A stretch of 64,000 nucleotides of DNA from Mesorhabditis belari (GCA_958450365.1 CAUEEP010000928.1:1457001-1521000), one strand, 5' to 3'; positions 11,601-23,258 are shown, numbered from the stretch's first letter. Made by a program: numbers and translations. Notes: generated by a model from the letters alone, not told the origin.

Positions 11601-11949
11601 AGGCATAAGTATTTCTGTATTCAAAAAGATACTTTAACTCTTTGTTCGTATTTGAATAGAGTCTGTTAAAAAGTTGCTCTTTCATGCAAATTTTCTCTCA
11701 ACTCACATCTCCATATATTTTTGCCATTTCCACCATTCCACCAACAAGACCACCTTTTTTGTACGAATAAAACATTAACTGGGGAAGATTTCCAAAGAAA
11801 AGAAAAGGGATTGGGCCTGTGAATTGAACATTTTTCTCTTTTCTTTAGTCACTGAAAACTTTCCACCAACCATTGGGCAATTTTCGAACTGCTTGCCATT
11901 GAATGAAAGCGTAAATGGCAATACAAATGAATATGATTAAGAGAAACAT
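5698..11949 (-). CDS. Cytochrome P450, CYP2 clan (CYP33-like)
   Basis: Eighteen exons, listed 5' to 3' on -: 11871-11949, 11707-11816, 11494-11574, 10539-10593, 10318-10378, 10115-10185, 10001-10062, 9782-9853, 9238-9353, 9124-9192, 8938-9060, 8847-8890, 8539-8624, 8323-8403, 7970-8024, 6474-6577, 6306-6425, 5698-5826. All phases join, giving 505 residues, a normal P450 length. The N-terminus is a hydrophobic ER signal anchor followed by RKLPNGPIPF. The I-helix oxygen motif AGQETTS lies near 314-320, the K-helix ExxR is EIQR at 371-374, and the haem loop FGIGKRACLG at 444-453 has ligand Cys451. All catalytic signatures are intact, so this is probably an active monooxygenase; in C. elegans this clan acts on lipids and xenobiotics. 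Introns carry four tandem arrays or foldbacks and a MITE. It is the last gene of a same-strand run, 377 bp after NSUN4. The substrate cannot be read from sequence. Confidence 0.95.
5937..6268. repeat. Minisatellite in P450 intron 17
   Basis: About fourteen units of GCTTTTGACAGAAGTCAGCT, alternating with a 3-bp longer form carrying an extra AGC, fill the intron 5827-6305. Confidence 0.95.
6603..7502. mobile_element. Foldback element in P450 intron 15, split by a MITE
   Basis: The left part (6603-6800, with GGCACCACGATGC and ACCATGGTGG) is mirrored at 7359-7502 (CCACCATGGTC and GCATCGTGGTGC-like). A third partial copy of the same arm lies at 7638-7800. The MITE at 6835-7358 interrupts the centre. 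It is intronic, between P450 exons 16 and 15. Confidence 0.7.
6835..7358. mobile_element. Mariner-type MITE, copy 1
   Basis: The ends are TTAGGTTGATGCAAAAGTC and its inverse, flanked by TA. About 525 bp match the copies at 50062-50595 and 62954-63486. A 60-codon open frame overlaps one end but is broken by an inserted base in copy 3, so no protein is claimed. Confidence 0.88.
8682..8790. repeat. 27-bp minisatellite in P450 intron 12
   Basis: Four units of GATCCAATTGTAAGGGTAAA followed by AGAGAAA lie in the intron between exons 13 and 12. Confidence 0.9.
9442..9720. repeat. 35-bp minisatellite in P450 intron 8
   Basis: About eight near-identical units built from AGCTAGTAAGACTAGTTAGT and AAAAGCTAGTGCATT lie between exons 9 and 8. 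Confidence 0.93.
10671..11001. mobile_element. Foldback element in P450 intron 3
   Basis: Long imperfect inverted arms begin GGACAAATGCGACC and end GGTCGCATTTGTCC. The internal block TACGCATACGATTCCC to CGAGGTCTGATTTGTCG is shared with the foldback at 3895-4182 in the PTR intron. No ORF was found. Confidence 0.85.
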
Positions 11950-12326
11950 CTCGAATACACCCAATAATTCGATGGATGTCAGTTGTCAATGTTTGGGGGG
12001 AAATGGGCGAAGGTTTCTCTTTTATATTCAAAACACTCAATCACTTTTCTCGCTTTTTCTTTTCTTTTTGAGAGAGATTTTGTGATTTCTTTTTTTCTTT
12101 TCCTTATCTATTTACTTCTTTTCTTTTTTTATGTTGTCCATCTCAGAGATTAAAGGTTATCATGTTAGGGAGAATCCCTAGAGAAAAAACAACGGTCTAT
12201 TGGTTGAAAGTTTCTTTTTCTCCAAAAGCTGGTCAATTGATCAAAAAATCCTTTTACTAAAACACTTTATCCAAAACAAAAACAACGTACACAAGTAACA
12301 ATTTAATAAGTAACACATCTCAAAAG

Positions 12327-14271
12327 CTACTTTAAACGATGTAATTTACAAACATACATAGGTCCAAAATTAGATGGTAGAAAGGGTAAGACGAGAATCC
12401 CACGTTGAGTTTCATCATTGAATCTATAAAGACCTGTAGCAGCAAGATGATTTTTTAACAACGACAATGATTCTTCGACAACCTGAAATAGAAAGAATTT
12501 GCTTGATCAATCATTAAAGTGCACCTTGATGCCAAATTGTTGCTCGGCAATGGCCACAGCATTCTCGATAACCGCTTCATTTTGCGAGGGAGACAATGTG
12601 CAAGTTGAGTAAACCACTGATCCACCCACTCGAGCTGATCTCAGTGCATTTCTATAAAAACATGCTTAAATTTATCACAATTAAGTTAATACTCACATTA
12701 AGATTTTTGTTTGCAGTTGTGGAAGATCTAATCGCTTCTGCGTGTGTTGCAATTCGAAGAGATTTCCCTCATCTTGGCCCACCGATAGACGATCGCTCAA
12801 ACAAGGGACATCGGCCAATACCTTAATTAGAACTATACATTGGATTTTCTTAATAACCACACTAATTATAAGTATAAACCTTATCGTATACATTGAATTC
12901 GTCCCACTGTGCCAAATTGCTTGCATCTTTTCTTTTTAAAATGATCTAAAATAAGATCTAGCTAAATTATTGTAAACCCGAACTTTTTCCGCATCAGGGC
13001 ATTCAGCGGGCACATATATTGACAAGGATCTTTTCAAATCTCCGAGACGCGCCAACTTGTAGTCATTGCAGATTATTTTTTCTAAAGCAACATATAGTAA
13101 GAATTAAAAATTATACAATACTAGGAAGCTTCGTCAATAATGCGAGTAGACTTTTGCCCCCAGGTGCTGCACACATATCCATGAATGTATCTCCTTCTTC
13201 AAATCCCATTGCTAAGATTGGGACGACCGATCCACCATCGAGTAACCACCATCCTAATAAATTTTGATAAATAAAGCACTATTTATATCATTCTGAGTAC
13301 TACTTAGAAAGGTAATAAATATCTACCTGGTACTTGACTTTCATCTCTCATCGGTGGCGGATATCGAGAAATGTCGCACCTCTGCATCACTTGTATTCGT
13401 AGATTTTTCGGATATGAGATGAAATGAGGCCGAGACGGTAATCTGATTCCTTCTCCCTCGTAACCGGTGATTCTAAAAAATAATCATTGGGCATAATTAA
13501 TATAATAAAGCTTACTGTAGCTCTTTCTGCTCTTTCTTGAGTTTAGTGTTTCCAAAATGACGTTCTCCTTGTGAAAGTTCCCCCCTTGTCGGATTAAATT
13601 CTCCCATTCCAGCTTCTGTTCGCATCATGTCCAATTCTTCAGCCGTTTTTAACAAATTGGATGTACTGGCACCCTCAAATGAATATTGAATTAAACTACA
13701 TCAAATTAACTGACCCCGTCCATTTCAGCAAATATTTTTTGCGTCTCTTCTTTCGCTAATTCATTCATCTAAACTTTACACACTTTATGAAGCCTATCTG
13801 TGTTTCAACCTTTTTCATTTTTTTTGTTGTATTCTTATCGGCGGTTCCATCTTGAACTTTCTTCAATAAATCGAAAGTTCCTTCTTCTTGTAATAACGCA
13901 ACATTGGATTCCCATGAACTAAAAAGAAAAAAAATTTTAAAACTTTTTTTCTTACTTCGATAGAGTATTGATGACAGCCACATATTGATTTGGTGATAAC
14001 AGCCCAAGTCGAATACTCGGCCATCGAAAAAACACAATTAATTATAGCACTGCAACATGATTTACCTTTTCCCGAAGAAAGGTTTGTAATAAAAGTCGAA
14101 ATGGTCGAGGGCACACACAGAAGGAGTTCTTTCAGGACGAGTTTTTGCGATCTAGGTTGTTTTTTAAAAACACTATACGAAATATATCACCTTTGGCTTA
14201 AATTTGTTTCGTTTTCCTCGTATCGCTTGTGCAATCGGGAAACGCACACGTAGCAGCGTCTGTGCTAACAT
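12327..14271 (-). CDS. nsun-4: NSUN4-like mitochondrial rRNA cytosine-C5 methyltransferase
   Basis: Thirteen exons, 5' to 3': 14191-14271, 14066-14151, 13956-14024, 13810-13918, 13715-13768, 13516-13673, 13327-13472, 13122-13253, 12978-13081, 12880-12945, 12697-12821, 12525-12651, 12327-12482; 470 residues. The first 27 residues are basic and amphipathic, as in mitochondrial presequences. RWPSIRLGLLSP and CDISRYPPP match the NSUN4 N-terminal region. The SAM motif is DMCAAPGGKS near 260-269. The two NOL1/NOP2/Sun cysteines are present: DVPC (Cys342) and YSTC (Cys394). The tail NFGPMYVCKLHRLK is the NSUN4 ending. Known role of the family: m5C in mitochondrial small-subunit rRNA and ribosome assembly with MTERF4. 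A TTTTTCAG acceptor 3 bp before the ATG suggests trans-splicing. Exon 3 is not preceded by AG: the phase-correct join is after TTTTTTCG. It lies 255 bp downstream of PAAF1. Confidence 0.94.
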
Positions 14272-14526
14272 CCGCTGAAAAATACTAAATAGCTGCTTAC
14301 CCAATCCTTCCCGTTTACAACTACGAACTGCAAGCAACTTTTGATTTGGTAGCTTTTGCGTAAAACAATCTCTAACTATTTGTGAAAAAACAAAGACTTT
14401 ATTGTAGCACATCCTCATCCTCAAAATAATTGGTTACCCGGATAACAAAACACGTATTATATTAAAACAAAATAAAAGCACAATATATCACAAGTTCAAA
14501 GGAAAAATATTCAAAAAACAAATTCA

Positions 14527-16305
14527 TTACAAATTTTGAAGTCGATACTTTCGCAAGTTCTTGTCTCGACATGCAGCAAAAACCTCATCGTTGTGAAAGC
14601 AGAAGTCGTAAATTGGATCACAATCGCCACCGCTCAGCTCGAACTAAAAGAATTGAGTTGTGACACTGAAAATATTTAGACTTACCTTCGGATAAGGCTT
14701 AAAATCATCGGCATCGTAAACGGCAATTGTTCCATTGTCTAAAATGACTCAAAAATTGCGAGGTAAAGGAGAAACACATACGATATGCCACAAAAATTCC
14801 TTCGGGTCGCCAAGCTACTTTTTCCACACGTCCACGTTTTGTTCGTAAGTGAAGAATTAGTTGCCTAAAGCTTCACCAGTCATGAATAATTTGATTTAAA
14901 AGATGTACCCAGAGTGTGGATCAAAAACATAAACAGCGCCGTTTTCATCTCCACAGGCTAAACGAGATCCACAAGGAGAAAAGGCGAGTGAAGATGGAGA
15001 TCCGGGGACAGAAATTGAAGTTAACTGAAATGTATTTAAATATTGAAAATATTGACAAACTTAAATACCATTACATCACCGTCGATTGGGTAAATTGCAA
15101 TTTTGTTGAGTGAGCAAGCGATAGCTACTTTCATTGCATCTAAACTAGCAAGTATTGTTGACAGGATAAAATGCTTTACCTGGTGATAACGCTATTGAGT
15201 TACACTCTCCGGCATCAGGACTCCAAGTTATGTCACACTCTCCACGTCCACAGTTCCATCTCTAAATGAGAACTTTTATGAGAGTTAAAATAAAATTTTA
15301 AAACTAAAAATGTAGTGTAAAGGATGTGTGATCGATGTTGAACCATCACTTCATTTAAAAGAAATGGCTTCAATATCGTCAAGATTACTATTGCCATATT
15401 TATCTCAAAATTGCCAAATAACAATCGGCAATTTTCCTTCTAATGGCGAATTCTAGTTCTTTAAATTCTTTAAGAGCAAAATAAATTACTTTTCCAGTTC
15501 CATCTCTCGAGCACGAAATGACATCTTTTCCGATTCCAATTATTTGTGCATCTGTTATTGCTAAATAAAAATAATTACTTTATGGCCACATTAATTTAAA
15601 TTACCCATTCGATGTCCTTTTAATGTTCTGGCGATTTCAGCAGTTTCAATACTCCAAACTCGCAATTGCAGATCCCCTCCGCCAGCCAACACAACCAATC
15701 CTGATGGGAAGACTTTTGCCGAAGACAAGTGTAACGAATGCCCTTCTAGTTCTCGCTAAAATCTTCATAGGTTTAGTAACATATTGTAACCCTACAAGTA
15801 GACGCCCATCCGTTGTGCTAGATACGCGAAGTATTCCATTTGCATCTGAGGTGAGCATCATGCTGCCACTGGGGGTGACATCGACTGTTTGTATCGAGGC
15901 TTTATGAATGACTAAATTTATGACATATTTTGTACAAAACTCTAACTAACCCCCAAACTCGATCAGGGGTGCAACAAAGTAGGTACTCTCACCAGTGTTG
16001 AGAAAAACTTGCAAGGACCTCTGAACAAAACTTATGGCAAAATATAAAACTATACCAAACAAACCCCTTTCACATGTGCTGCAATTCGATCTGTGCGTTC
16101 AACCTCGATGCTCCCATCTTTGGGGCTAACAATCGCATCGAAAAAGGTCGTTTTTGTTTCCGATTGACGCATTCCAACGAAGAATTTGTGCGGAGGAGTG
16201 CTAAATCCGAGATTTGTACCATTTATGAACATTCAACAACCTTATACTTTGAAACCAGTCGTGTTGCACGATCACTTCTACTTCGTCTGCAACAATCGGA
16301 GCCAT
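14527..16305 (-). CDS. PAAF1: PAAF1/Rpn14-like proteasomal ATPase-associated factor (WD40)
   Basis: Twelve exons, 5' to 3': 16241-16305, 16065-16200, 15993-16020, 15796-15911, 15605-15755, 15490-15560, 15180-15261, 15075-15139, 14909-15024, 14782-14864, 14686-14738, 14527-14643; 360 residues (human PAAF1 is 392). WD40-type repeats are visible: VDVTPSGSMMLTSDANG, FPSGLVVLAGGGDLQLRVWS, VISCSRDGTGK and LAFSPCGSRLACGDENG. The C-terminus ELSGGDCDPIYDF followed by CRDKNLRKYRL is the diagnostic PAAF1 ending. The family binds 19S base ATPases and chaperones regulatory-particle assembly in the cytosol and nucleus. Introns are short and mostly end in TTTAG. The ATG directly follows a TAG acceptor-like site, consistent with trans-splicing. 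RER1 lies 495 bp upstream and NSUN4 255 bp downstream on the same strand. Confidence 0.92.
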
Positions 16306-16800
16306 CTATTGAAAATTTTCTTTGCTAAAAAGGTATAATGATTCAAAGAATATCAAGTGTTTAGTTACGTCTTTATTATAGTTGGAAATGAACACAATAA
16401 TTTATCTAGAATTCAAAAACGGCTAGAACAGTGCTTATCATAAATAATCACAAGACTTCAACAATCACCACAAAATCAAGTCGTTTGTAATCGAGTGTAA
16501 AAACAATGCAAACAAAAAAAGATATCACACTTTATCGGGGCTGCAAAAATAGAGACTTTTGGCCAGTGACTATGCACCAACATTCATCAAAGCGAACAAA
16601 AGAAAGTTGGCCTTTATCAAGGAGAGAATCAAAAGAACAAAAGACAATGTTACCCCAAGAAAAAAATTAGGACAAAAATACGAGATACATGTATCCGACA
16701 AAATGATTTGACAGGATGAAACCAACGCGTGAGGTTATTTGAAAGTAAACTTCGCAAAACTCTAAATCAAAGTGAGCCATATACATTTAGATATTTTACC

Positions 16801-17689
16801 TTATCCAACGACCACTTTTCCAGTATCTTCTTTGCCGGATCTTTTGGGCTTTCCAACAGTGAAAGGAATGTATTTGTACTTGATCATGTGCTAAAATAAA
16901 AACTTTTAGGTTGCAACAACAAAAATGTAGAAATTACTGCTTTTAACTTACCATGATCTGACGTTTCATCGTCAGGCAGAAAAGAATGATGAAATACATC
17001 ACCAAAATTGGCCAGAACACTGGGACATCAAAGACCTAAATAAAGCTTACACGGATCAATTGATAATTAAAAACCTCAAAGAAAGTGCAGACGAAGCCGA
17101 TGAGTGTAGATTTCATCATCGAATGCCTTTAAAATTGAAATATAGTTAACTCAAGCTAATCGACTATATAAATTAATGATCGCAAGTTTGCTCACCAAAA
17201 TTTGAATTCCGGCAGCCGACGCATAAATGGCCGAAATTCATCTGACGTCCGTGATGGAAGAACGGGGCCATCATCATCTAAAAAAAAGGTTGCAAATTAA
17301 AATCACAAGACTCTACCATCGTCAAACTCTAAAGCAGGATCGATTGAAGGAGTGAGGAACAGCAAAAACATGTTCAAGTAGTAAATGAAGAGAGCATAGG
17401 TGACAATGTAGAAGCCCTAAAATATTTAGATTAAGAAGTTTTAAATACACAAGTCCAATCCTCGCTTATAATAAAAACACACTTGAATTAAGAAAATTCG
17501 TGCGCAAAAGGCCATCAAAAACAAAACGGCGACTACCCATCGTGCAGTTGTATGTGGCGTGAAGCTATCCAAGTAGTATTGATATTTCTAAAAAGCTAAG
17601 AATCATTCATACAAATAAAAGCTTACCAATTCTATCGAGGAGAAAAAGCGGGACACGAAGCCGGGTCGATCTCTAATCTCATCCTCCAT
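16801..17689 (-). CDS. rer-1: RER1 Golgi-to-ER retrieval receptor
   Basis: Seven exons, 5' to 3': 17627-17689, 17483-17587, 17317-17416, 17196-17277, 17075-17126, 16952-17035, 16801-16890; 191 residues, the usual family length (human 196). Conserved blocks are [63 protein letters not shown] and [15 protein letters not shown]. Four hydrophobic segments give the W-shaped topology of RER1. It retrieves ER proteins and unassembled membrane subunits through COPI. Introns are short. It is the most 5' gene of the same-strand run RER1, PAAF1, NSUN4, P450, and divergent from the channel gene about 2.4 kb away. Confidence 0.97.
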
Positions 17690-19632
17690 GTTGTGGCTAA
17701 TCACTAAACGTGCATTAATTAAGCATATCTGATAAAAGTGAAAGAGAAAACGATTTCATTAATCAAAAGCCAACTTTCAACTACTTTTTAGTCGTGTGGT
17801 TGAGAAATTGCTAGTTTCTTTCTCAGTACACGTCAACGAAAAATCGTACAAAGGCAAGGAAGGGACTACATTACTTTCTTTTCCAATTGCTAATCCGCAG
17901 AAATGGTTGATGGAAAACGTAAATTAGTTGTGAACATTCCAAGATTAAACAAAGGGCAAAAAACACAAGGACACAAACAACAACCTAGCCGAAATTTTAA
18001 TCAAATAAGCGGAATAAATAGGGATAGCTTTGTAAAGCGGGGGCTCGATGGAACTTTTGCAATGTGTTTATACGATTCTACGATTCTACGAATGAGAGAA
18101 AATTAGAAGAAACTTTGAAAATGAACTAAAGAATTTTTATAGACGCTTTTTATACTACGCTTAAAATGAGACAGTATGCAAATTTTAATAAAATGATATT
18201 GCATGTAAATTTTTGCTAGATTTGCAATCAAGTCAAAGCTGTCGTAATTTCTTTTCCAAATATCGACTCTCTTTATCGCAAATAAATGTTTTGTACGTTA
18301 TTTAGGAAGAGTTAGAAATTTAAATCATGCAGAGTCACTGTTTTAAAACTGAACCCATCGATTTAGGTCTATCAGTGAAAGACAGTATGGTAGAGGGTTG
18401 CAAATGCAAATGCAATGCAATGCAATCCAACTACGTGCATTGCATTTGCATTTGCATTTTTTTTTTCTCAATTTCCCAAAAGCTAACATTGGTTTGATCC
18501 CGAAGATCGAGCAGAAGTGTCGCAAAAAGAATATGCAACAAAAGTCTACACATTTTTTTTTTCTTCCGGGATATTTCCAATTCCTCTCGTTGACTTCTTC
18601 GTTGTTGTATGCATGATTGACTCGTCCGATCCTCCTCTTTTCTATTTTCATTCACACAATGCACACCAAGATCTCTTTTGTTTTTTCTCGTAAAAGTTGA
18701 TGATCCCTTTTCTTCGAAACTCGACACCAACAGCTAAACTTCGAAGTTTTTTCTTATAGCATCACAGTTTTGTTTCACCTGTTCCCAAAAAAAGTGATAA
18801 TTACAAAATTAAGGTTTTCAGCAAAGCCCGAAGCTTGAAGACACCAAAATTCTTCAAATTTAAGGTTATGGCCACATGTTTCTGTTTTTTTTGGAGAAAA
18901 AAAAGGAATTGCACACCTCTATCGCAAAATGTTCCTCCTTTTTTTCTTTTTTTCCTCCCCCTTGGGATGTTTTTTGGTAGCTCTCTCTTTTCCCCTTCAA
19001 TTCCCCTCAAACTCTTCTTTCTTTTCTCTCCAATCATCTCTGTCCCATTCTCCTAATTTTTCACAAGAATTTTTTTTCTTGCTCTCTGACGTTAAAGCTC
19101 TAATTTTATTCGTTCGGCTTTACAAAAATAGCTTCAAAATCGTTTGAGAGACAACTTTCCATGGATATGCTTTGTTTTTTTTACAAATTACCTCAGTTTT
19201 TTTCCTCTTTCGAGACATAGTCTTCCCTTCCTAGTTTTTCTAGATCGAGAGTAGTCAACAAGCATCTCAAGCTATTCAGTGCTTCGCATTCTTTGTCATT
19301 TACTTTTCCCATGAGCTTTACAGCTTTACAGCTTTACAATGAATTATGTAATGTAAGTGTTCATTTCCAAAAGGCTTCTCTTCTCGAAATCCCTTTCATC
19401 GACTATTCTCTTTAATTTAAAGAGCTTTTTTTCCCAAAAAATCAACGTAATTTAAAATTAGTTGAACTTCAAAAGTCAACTAGATTTTTTAAAAATGTTA
19501 AAGTTTTCTTTCGTTTCCCCTTACGCTTCAATGAATTCAAGTGAAAAAGAGAGTGAATCTCAAAAATGTATACCCATCTTTTTTTTTGCCTTATCCTTTC
19601 ATCTTTTCTTTTCCGATTTTAGATAAGAAGAT
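17690..19632. other. Divergent intergenic region RER1 / channel gene
   Basis: No gene is supported here. The AT-rich sequence includes pyrimidine-rich stretches (18880-19080) and the octamer-containing palindrome at 18399-18457. The open frame at 17903-18106 resembles no family and has no splice context. Confidence 0.6.
18399..18457. promoter_or_regulatory. Palindrome with POU-octamer motifs
   Basis: TGCAAATGCAAATGCAATGC on the left is mirrored by GCATTGCATTTGCATTT on the right. ATGCAAAT occurs at 18404-18411 and its reverse complement at 18444-18451 and 18450-18457. The octamer is the classic POU-homeodomain site. It lies about 700 bp 5' of RER1 and 1.6 kb 5' of the channel gene. Regulatory use is inferred. 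Confidence 0.35.
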
Positions 19633-20037
19633 GGGGTAGGCTAGTTTCCGCAACTTTTTTTGCGCAACAGGGTCATTTGCGCAACTGGGTCGTTTGCGCA
19701 ACTCGGCATAACTTTCTTCTAAGTCGGTCAATCTTTATGATTTTTGGTTTCATTTTGTTGAACTTATTGAGATCTACAAAATGAAACTAAAAGCATAAAG
19801 ATTAGCCCACTTAGAAGAAAGTTATGTCGTTTGCGCAACTCGGCATAACTTTCTTCTAAGTGGGCTAATCTTTATGCTTTTAGTTTCATTTTGTAGATCT
19901 CAATAAGTTCAACAAAATGAAACTAAAAGCATAAAGATTAGCCCACTTAGAAGAAAGTTATGCCGAGTTGCGCAAATGGCCCAGTTGCGCAAATGACCCT
20001 GTTGCGCAAAAAAAGTTGCGGAAACTAGTCTACCCCA
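19633..20037. mobile_element. Foldback element, GGGGTAGGCTA family, copy 1
   Basis: It begins GGGGTAGGCTAGTTTCCGC and ends GCGGAAACTAGTCTACCCC. Between these are repeated TTTGCGCAAC modules and two inverted copies of a block containing CATAACTTTCTTCTAAG. It ends 25 bp before the channel start codon, just upstream of the TTTCAG at 20051-20056. A second copy is at 37069-38110. Confidence 0.85.
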
Positions 20038-20062
20038 AGAAGATTAAACATTTCAGGTAAAA

Positions 20063-22991
20063 ATGTTGTTACTTCTTTTACTATTCCTTTTGTTTGGGTA
20101 TTCAACTTCTTTTACAGCCGATGATCAGGTGAGAGAAGAGAATTTTGAAGAATTTGAATAAAACAAAAATTAGGAGGTTAAGATGATGAAAATCTTTGGA
20201 TCAGGAGCACAATTAGCGGGTGGAGGAAAGAATCAATTTGAAGTGGTTGATCGAGAGAGTGTTTATCAACAAGGGTACTAGAAATAGAAGGTAATATGGA
20301 AGTTTGCAACTTTTAGCCAACAAGGACAATTCCTTCAATTTCTTCGTCGAATCGCCTATGATCGAGGACAACATCCCGAGAATCCGAATGGCGGTTTGTT
20401 ATTGGTTTATTACAACTAAAGTACCATTCAATTTTGCAGAAGCTGTCACGGTAAACATCTCGGTTCTGATCTCGAATATTCGCTCAGTAAGTGAGATCAA
20501 TATGGACTATTCCTTGGAAATATTCTTCCGTGAATCATGGAAAGATCCTCGTTTACAATTTGGAGTCGACGATTTCAACAAGGTTTGAGCAAACCAAAAG
20601 AAAGTCCCAACAAAGAAATCCCAAATGAAACTTTTCATGAAAACTTATTGCGAAAATTTCCAAAGTACAGCTTAAAAATGTGAGTTTTCTCTGGCATGTG
20701 CTGCTTGGAGCATTTGAAAGCTTTTTTTTTTTGCTTTTTTCTCTTTCCTATTTCTCCTCACTATCGCCTAAGTTCTTTGTGCTGTTTTTTTTCAAGAGCT
20801 TGGTTTATTTAAAAACTCACCAACTAAACATATCAATAATAAAATAATAGAAAGGCTGGTAATATCTGTAATTTGTCTGTTAACATCTGTTATAAAATCT
20901 GTAAACATCTGTTATAAACATCTGTTATAACCATCCGTCATAAACGCACTCTTTCTGGCGTAGCCACTCTTTGAGAAACCAGACACTAAAGAGTTTGCGT
21001 TTATTCAAGAACAAAGTTTTTCCAGACTACAGTAATATTTATTGTTAATCTGGGAAAATTTGGTTTGACTTTGGACTTTGGAAAACTTTGATAACTACAG
21101 TAACCAACAGAAATCAACGAATCAACGCTTCACTTTGCTTGCATGAATACGCTAGCACTTCAAGAATCACCACAAATCACAATGAACCCAATTTTCAGGG
21201 CTTCAATAAAGCAAAAAGTGGCTCTCAGACGATGATCTCACTGCACGAATCATACGCGGATTTTCTCTGGAGACCAGATACTTTCGTGCCAAATGCGATC
21301 AATTCAAAAACCCCACGAGATGACTCATTCACACATCGATCACTCTACAGGTTATTCGAAAAAGAGAAATAGATCATTAGAATTTAAGGCTGAAAGATGA
21401 CGGAACAGTGATCACAAGTCGGCGAATCTCATTGGTAGCTGAGTGTAGCCTCGATTTGACAAGGTATTTCCGATAAGAAATCTCTTAAAACTCTATTTCT
21501 AGATATCCATTCGATAAACAACTCTGTAAACTCGGACTTGAAAGTTGTAAGTGTTTTCTTCGGAAAACTTCTCCATTAATTAACATATTCAGATGGATAC
21601 ACGGCTGATCAGATCACCTATAGTTGGGCGGTTGACAAGAATCCCCTTGAGATGTATCCGATTCGTTTGCCGGATTTCGAAATCGAAAAGGCCTATGCAA
21701 CAAAACGAGTTGTCGACTATTCCACAGGTTTTTTTTTAAAGGCATCAAAAAAGAAAAACCAAAAGAACGAATTACAGGAAGTTACACCCGTTTATATGCT
21801 TGTTTTGTATTTTCTCGATCAGCCGGCTATTGCTATCTCCAATTGATCGTCCCATCGGTGGCCATTGTTGTGACAGCGTGGTTGAGTCTTTGGAGGGAAA
21901 GTGAATCGTCGTTTGAGGTGAAACAAAATGAAATCATTTACCCGAATTTGAATTACCTAAACTATCGTAAACTTGGTCAATTTCTCTATTTTTGTGTCCT
22001 TTGTAAATCCATAGAATCAGAGGAACAGTGTAAATTGATTGAACAAAAGCGGTTAGAATAGTTTTCCCAAAAAGTGACACGCTTTAGAAGCCACTCAAAA
22101 TTAACTCAAAATTAGCCTCAATTCAGGATATGATCACGATCTTGATGTCAATCATTTTCTTGCTTTATTCTTACAACAGTGTCATGCCTCGTGTCAGCTA
22201 CATCAAAGCCATGGATATTTATTTGGGTAAAATGAAAACAATCAAAAAATAAATTTCAATCCAAATTTCACTTCTTTAGGCGTTTGTTTCTCGATTGCTT
22301 TCCTTTCGCTCATCAAATTATCAATTATGACATTCATGAGATTACAAATCTTAGGGTTTGTCTAAAGATTACGGTGTCTAAAGATTACGGTATCGGGTAA
22401 AGTTAGTGACAATTAGAAATCAGATCATTTTCGATTTTTCACTAACTCTATCAATATCAAATCGATTCTACCATAACACCCATTTCTAAATTCATTCTAT
22501 AGCCCGGTGACGCTAGATGAAATGTAAGTTATCCATCCTTCCATGAATAACTCCCAAATTGCGGTTTTCAAATTTTTATTTCCTCCTAGTGGTGGTTGTC
22601 GAGATTTTCAATTTTCATTGATTTCATAAAAACGATCAAATCAATAAAACATTGAAATCAATCGAAATTTCAGGGCTCAATCAAGTTCCGGAGATTACAT
22701 ACAAGTGCATAAAGATGCGAATGGACAAGATGAAGTGCCAATAAGAAAAAAATGGATTTTCTCGGAAAAGTGCATGCATATATTTCATGTTCTCACCCAG
22801 GTCAGCTATCCATAAGAACAACAGCTAACAGCGAACAATAGCAGTTAACAGCAACATTTCAGGTGCTTCTCTTCATGTTCTTTACTGGCTTCTGTACTTT
22901 CTTCTTTTTAATTTATCCTCGATTACCGTATCATATAACAGATCCTGATTGCGATCCACAAATCGCTGTCGCAAATGCCGTAAAGATCTAA
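20063..22991 (+). CDS. Divergent Cys-loop ligand-gated ion channel subunit (LGC type)
   Basis: Fourteen exons: 20063-20128, 20174-20274, 20317-20393, 20440-20582, 21199-21350, 21389-21463, 21503-21546, 21593-21727, 21778-21917, 22127-22226, 22280-22355, 22503-22523, 22674-22800, 22863-22991; 461 residues. A leucine-rich signal peptide comes first. The ligand domain has [12 protein letters not shown] and [10 protein letters not shown], and the Cys-loop pair Cys199/Cys213 has exactly 13 residues between. TM1 starts at [11 protein letters not shown] near 281, TM2 and the [10 protein letters not shown] linker follow, then TM3, a short cytoplasmic loop and TM4 near 420-438. The fold resembles GABA/glycine-type subunits, but the Pro-Ala-Arg before TM2 is replaced by Glu311-Asp312-Met313 across an exon junction. 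Anion selectivity is therefore doubtful. A TTTCAG at 20051-20056 is a likely trans-splice acceptor. Ligand and orthologue are unknown. Confidence 0.93.
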
Positions 22992-23258
22992 TCGCTTAAA
23001 AATGTCTTCCAATCATCGATGAGCTTATTTTGCCATTCTTTTCTCCATTTTTTAATTTTCTTTTATTTCTGTAGGACTATTTATTTATTCTTAACATGTC
23101 CGGGTCTTTCTAGTCATTCTTTCTCATAAATTTATTCAATGTATTTATAAAGTACGACACAACAAAAACACACGACTAAATGACTAAGCCCGTAAATGTT
23201 AAACAACTCATATACAATAATAAAAAAACAGCAAACTTTTTATGTACATCAATCGTAT

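Noticed and set aside
17903..18106. 67-codon + frame upstream of RER1
   Set aside because: No family resemblance, no acceptor-ATG context, and it lies in the divergent promoter region.
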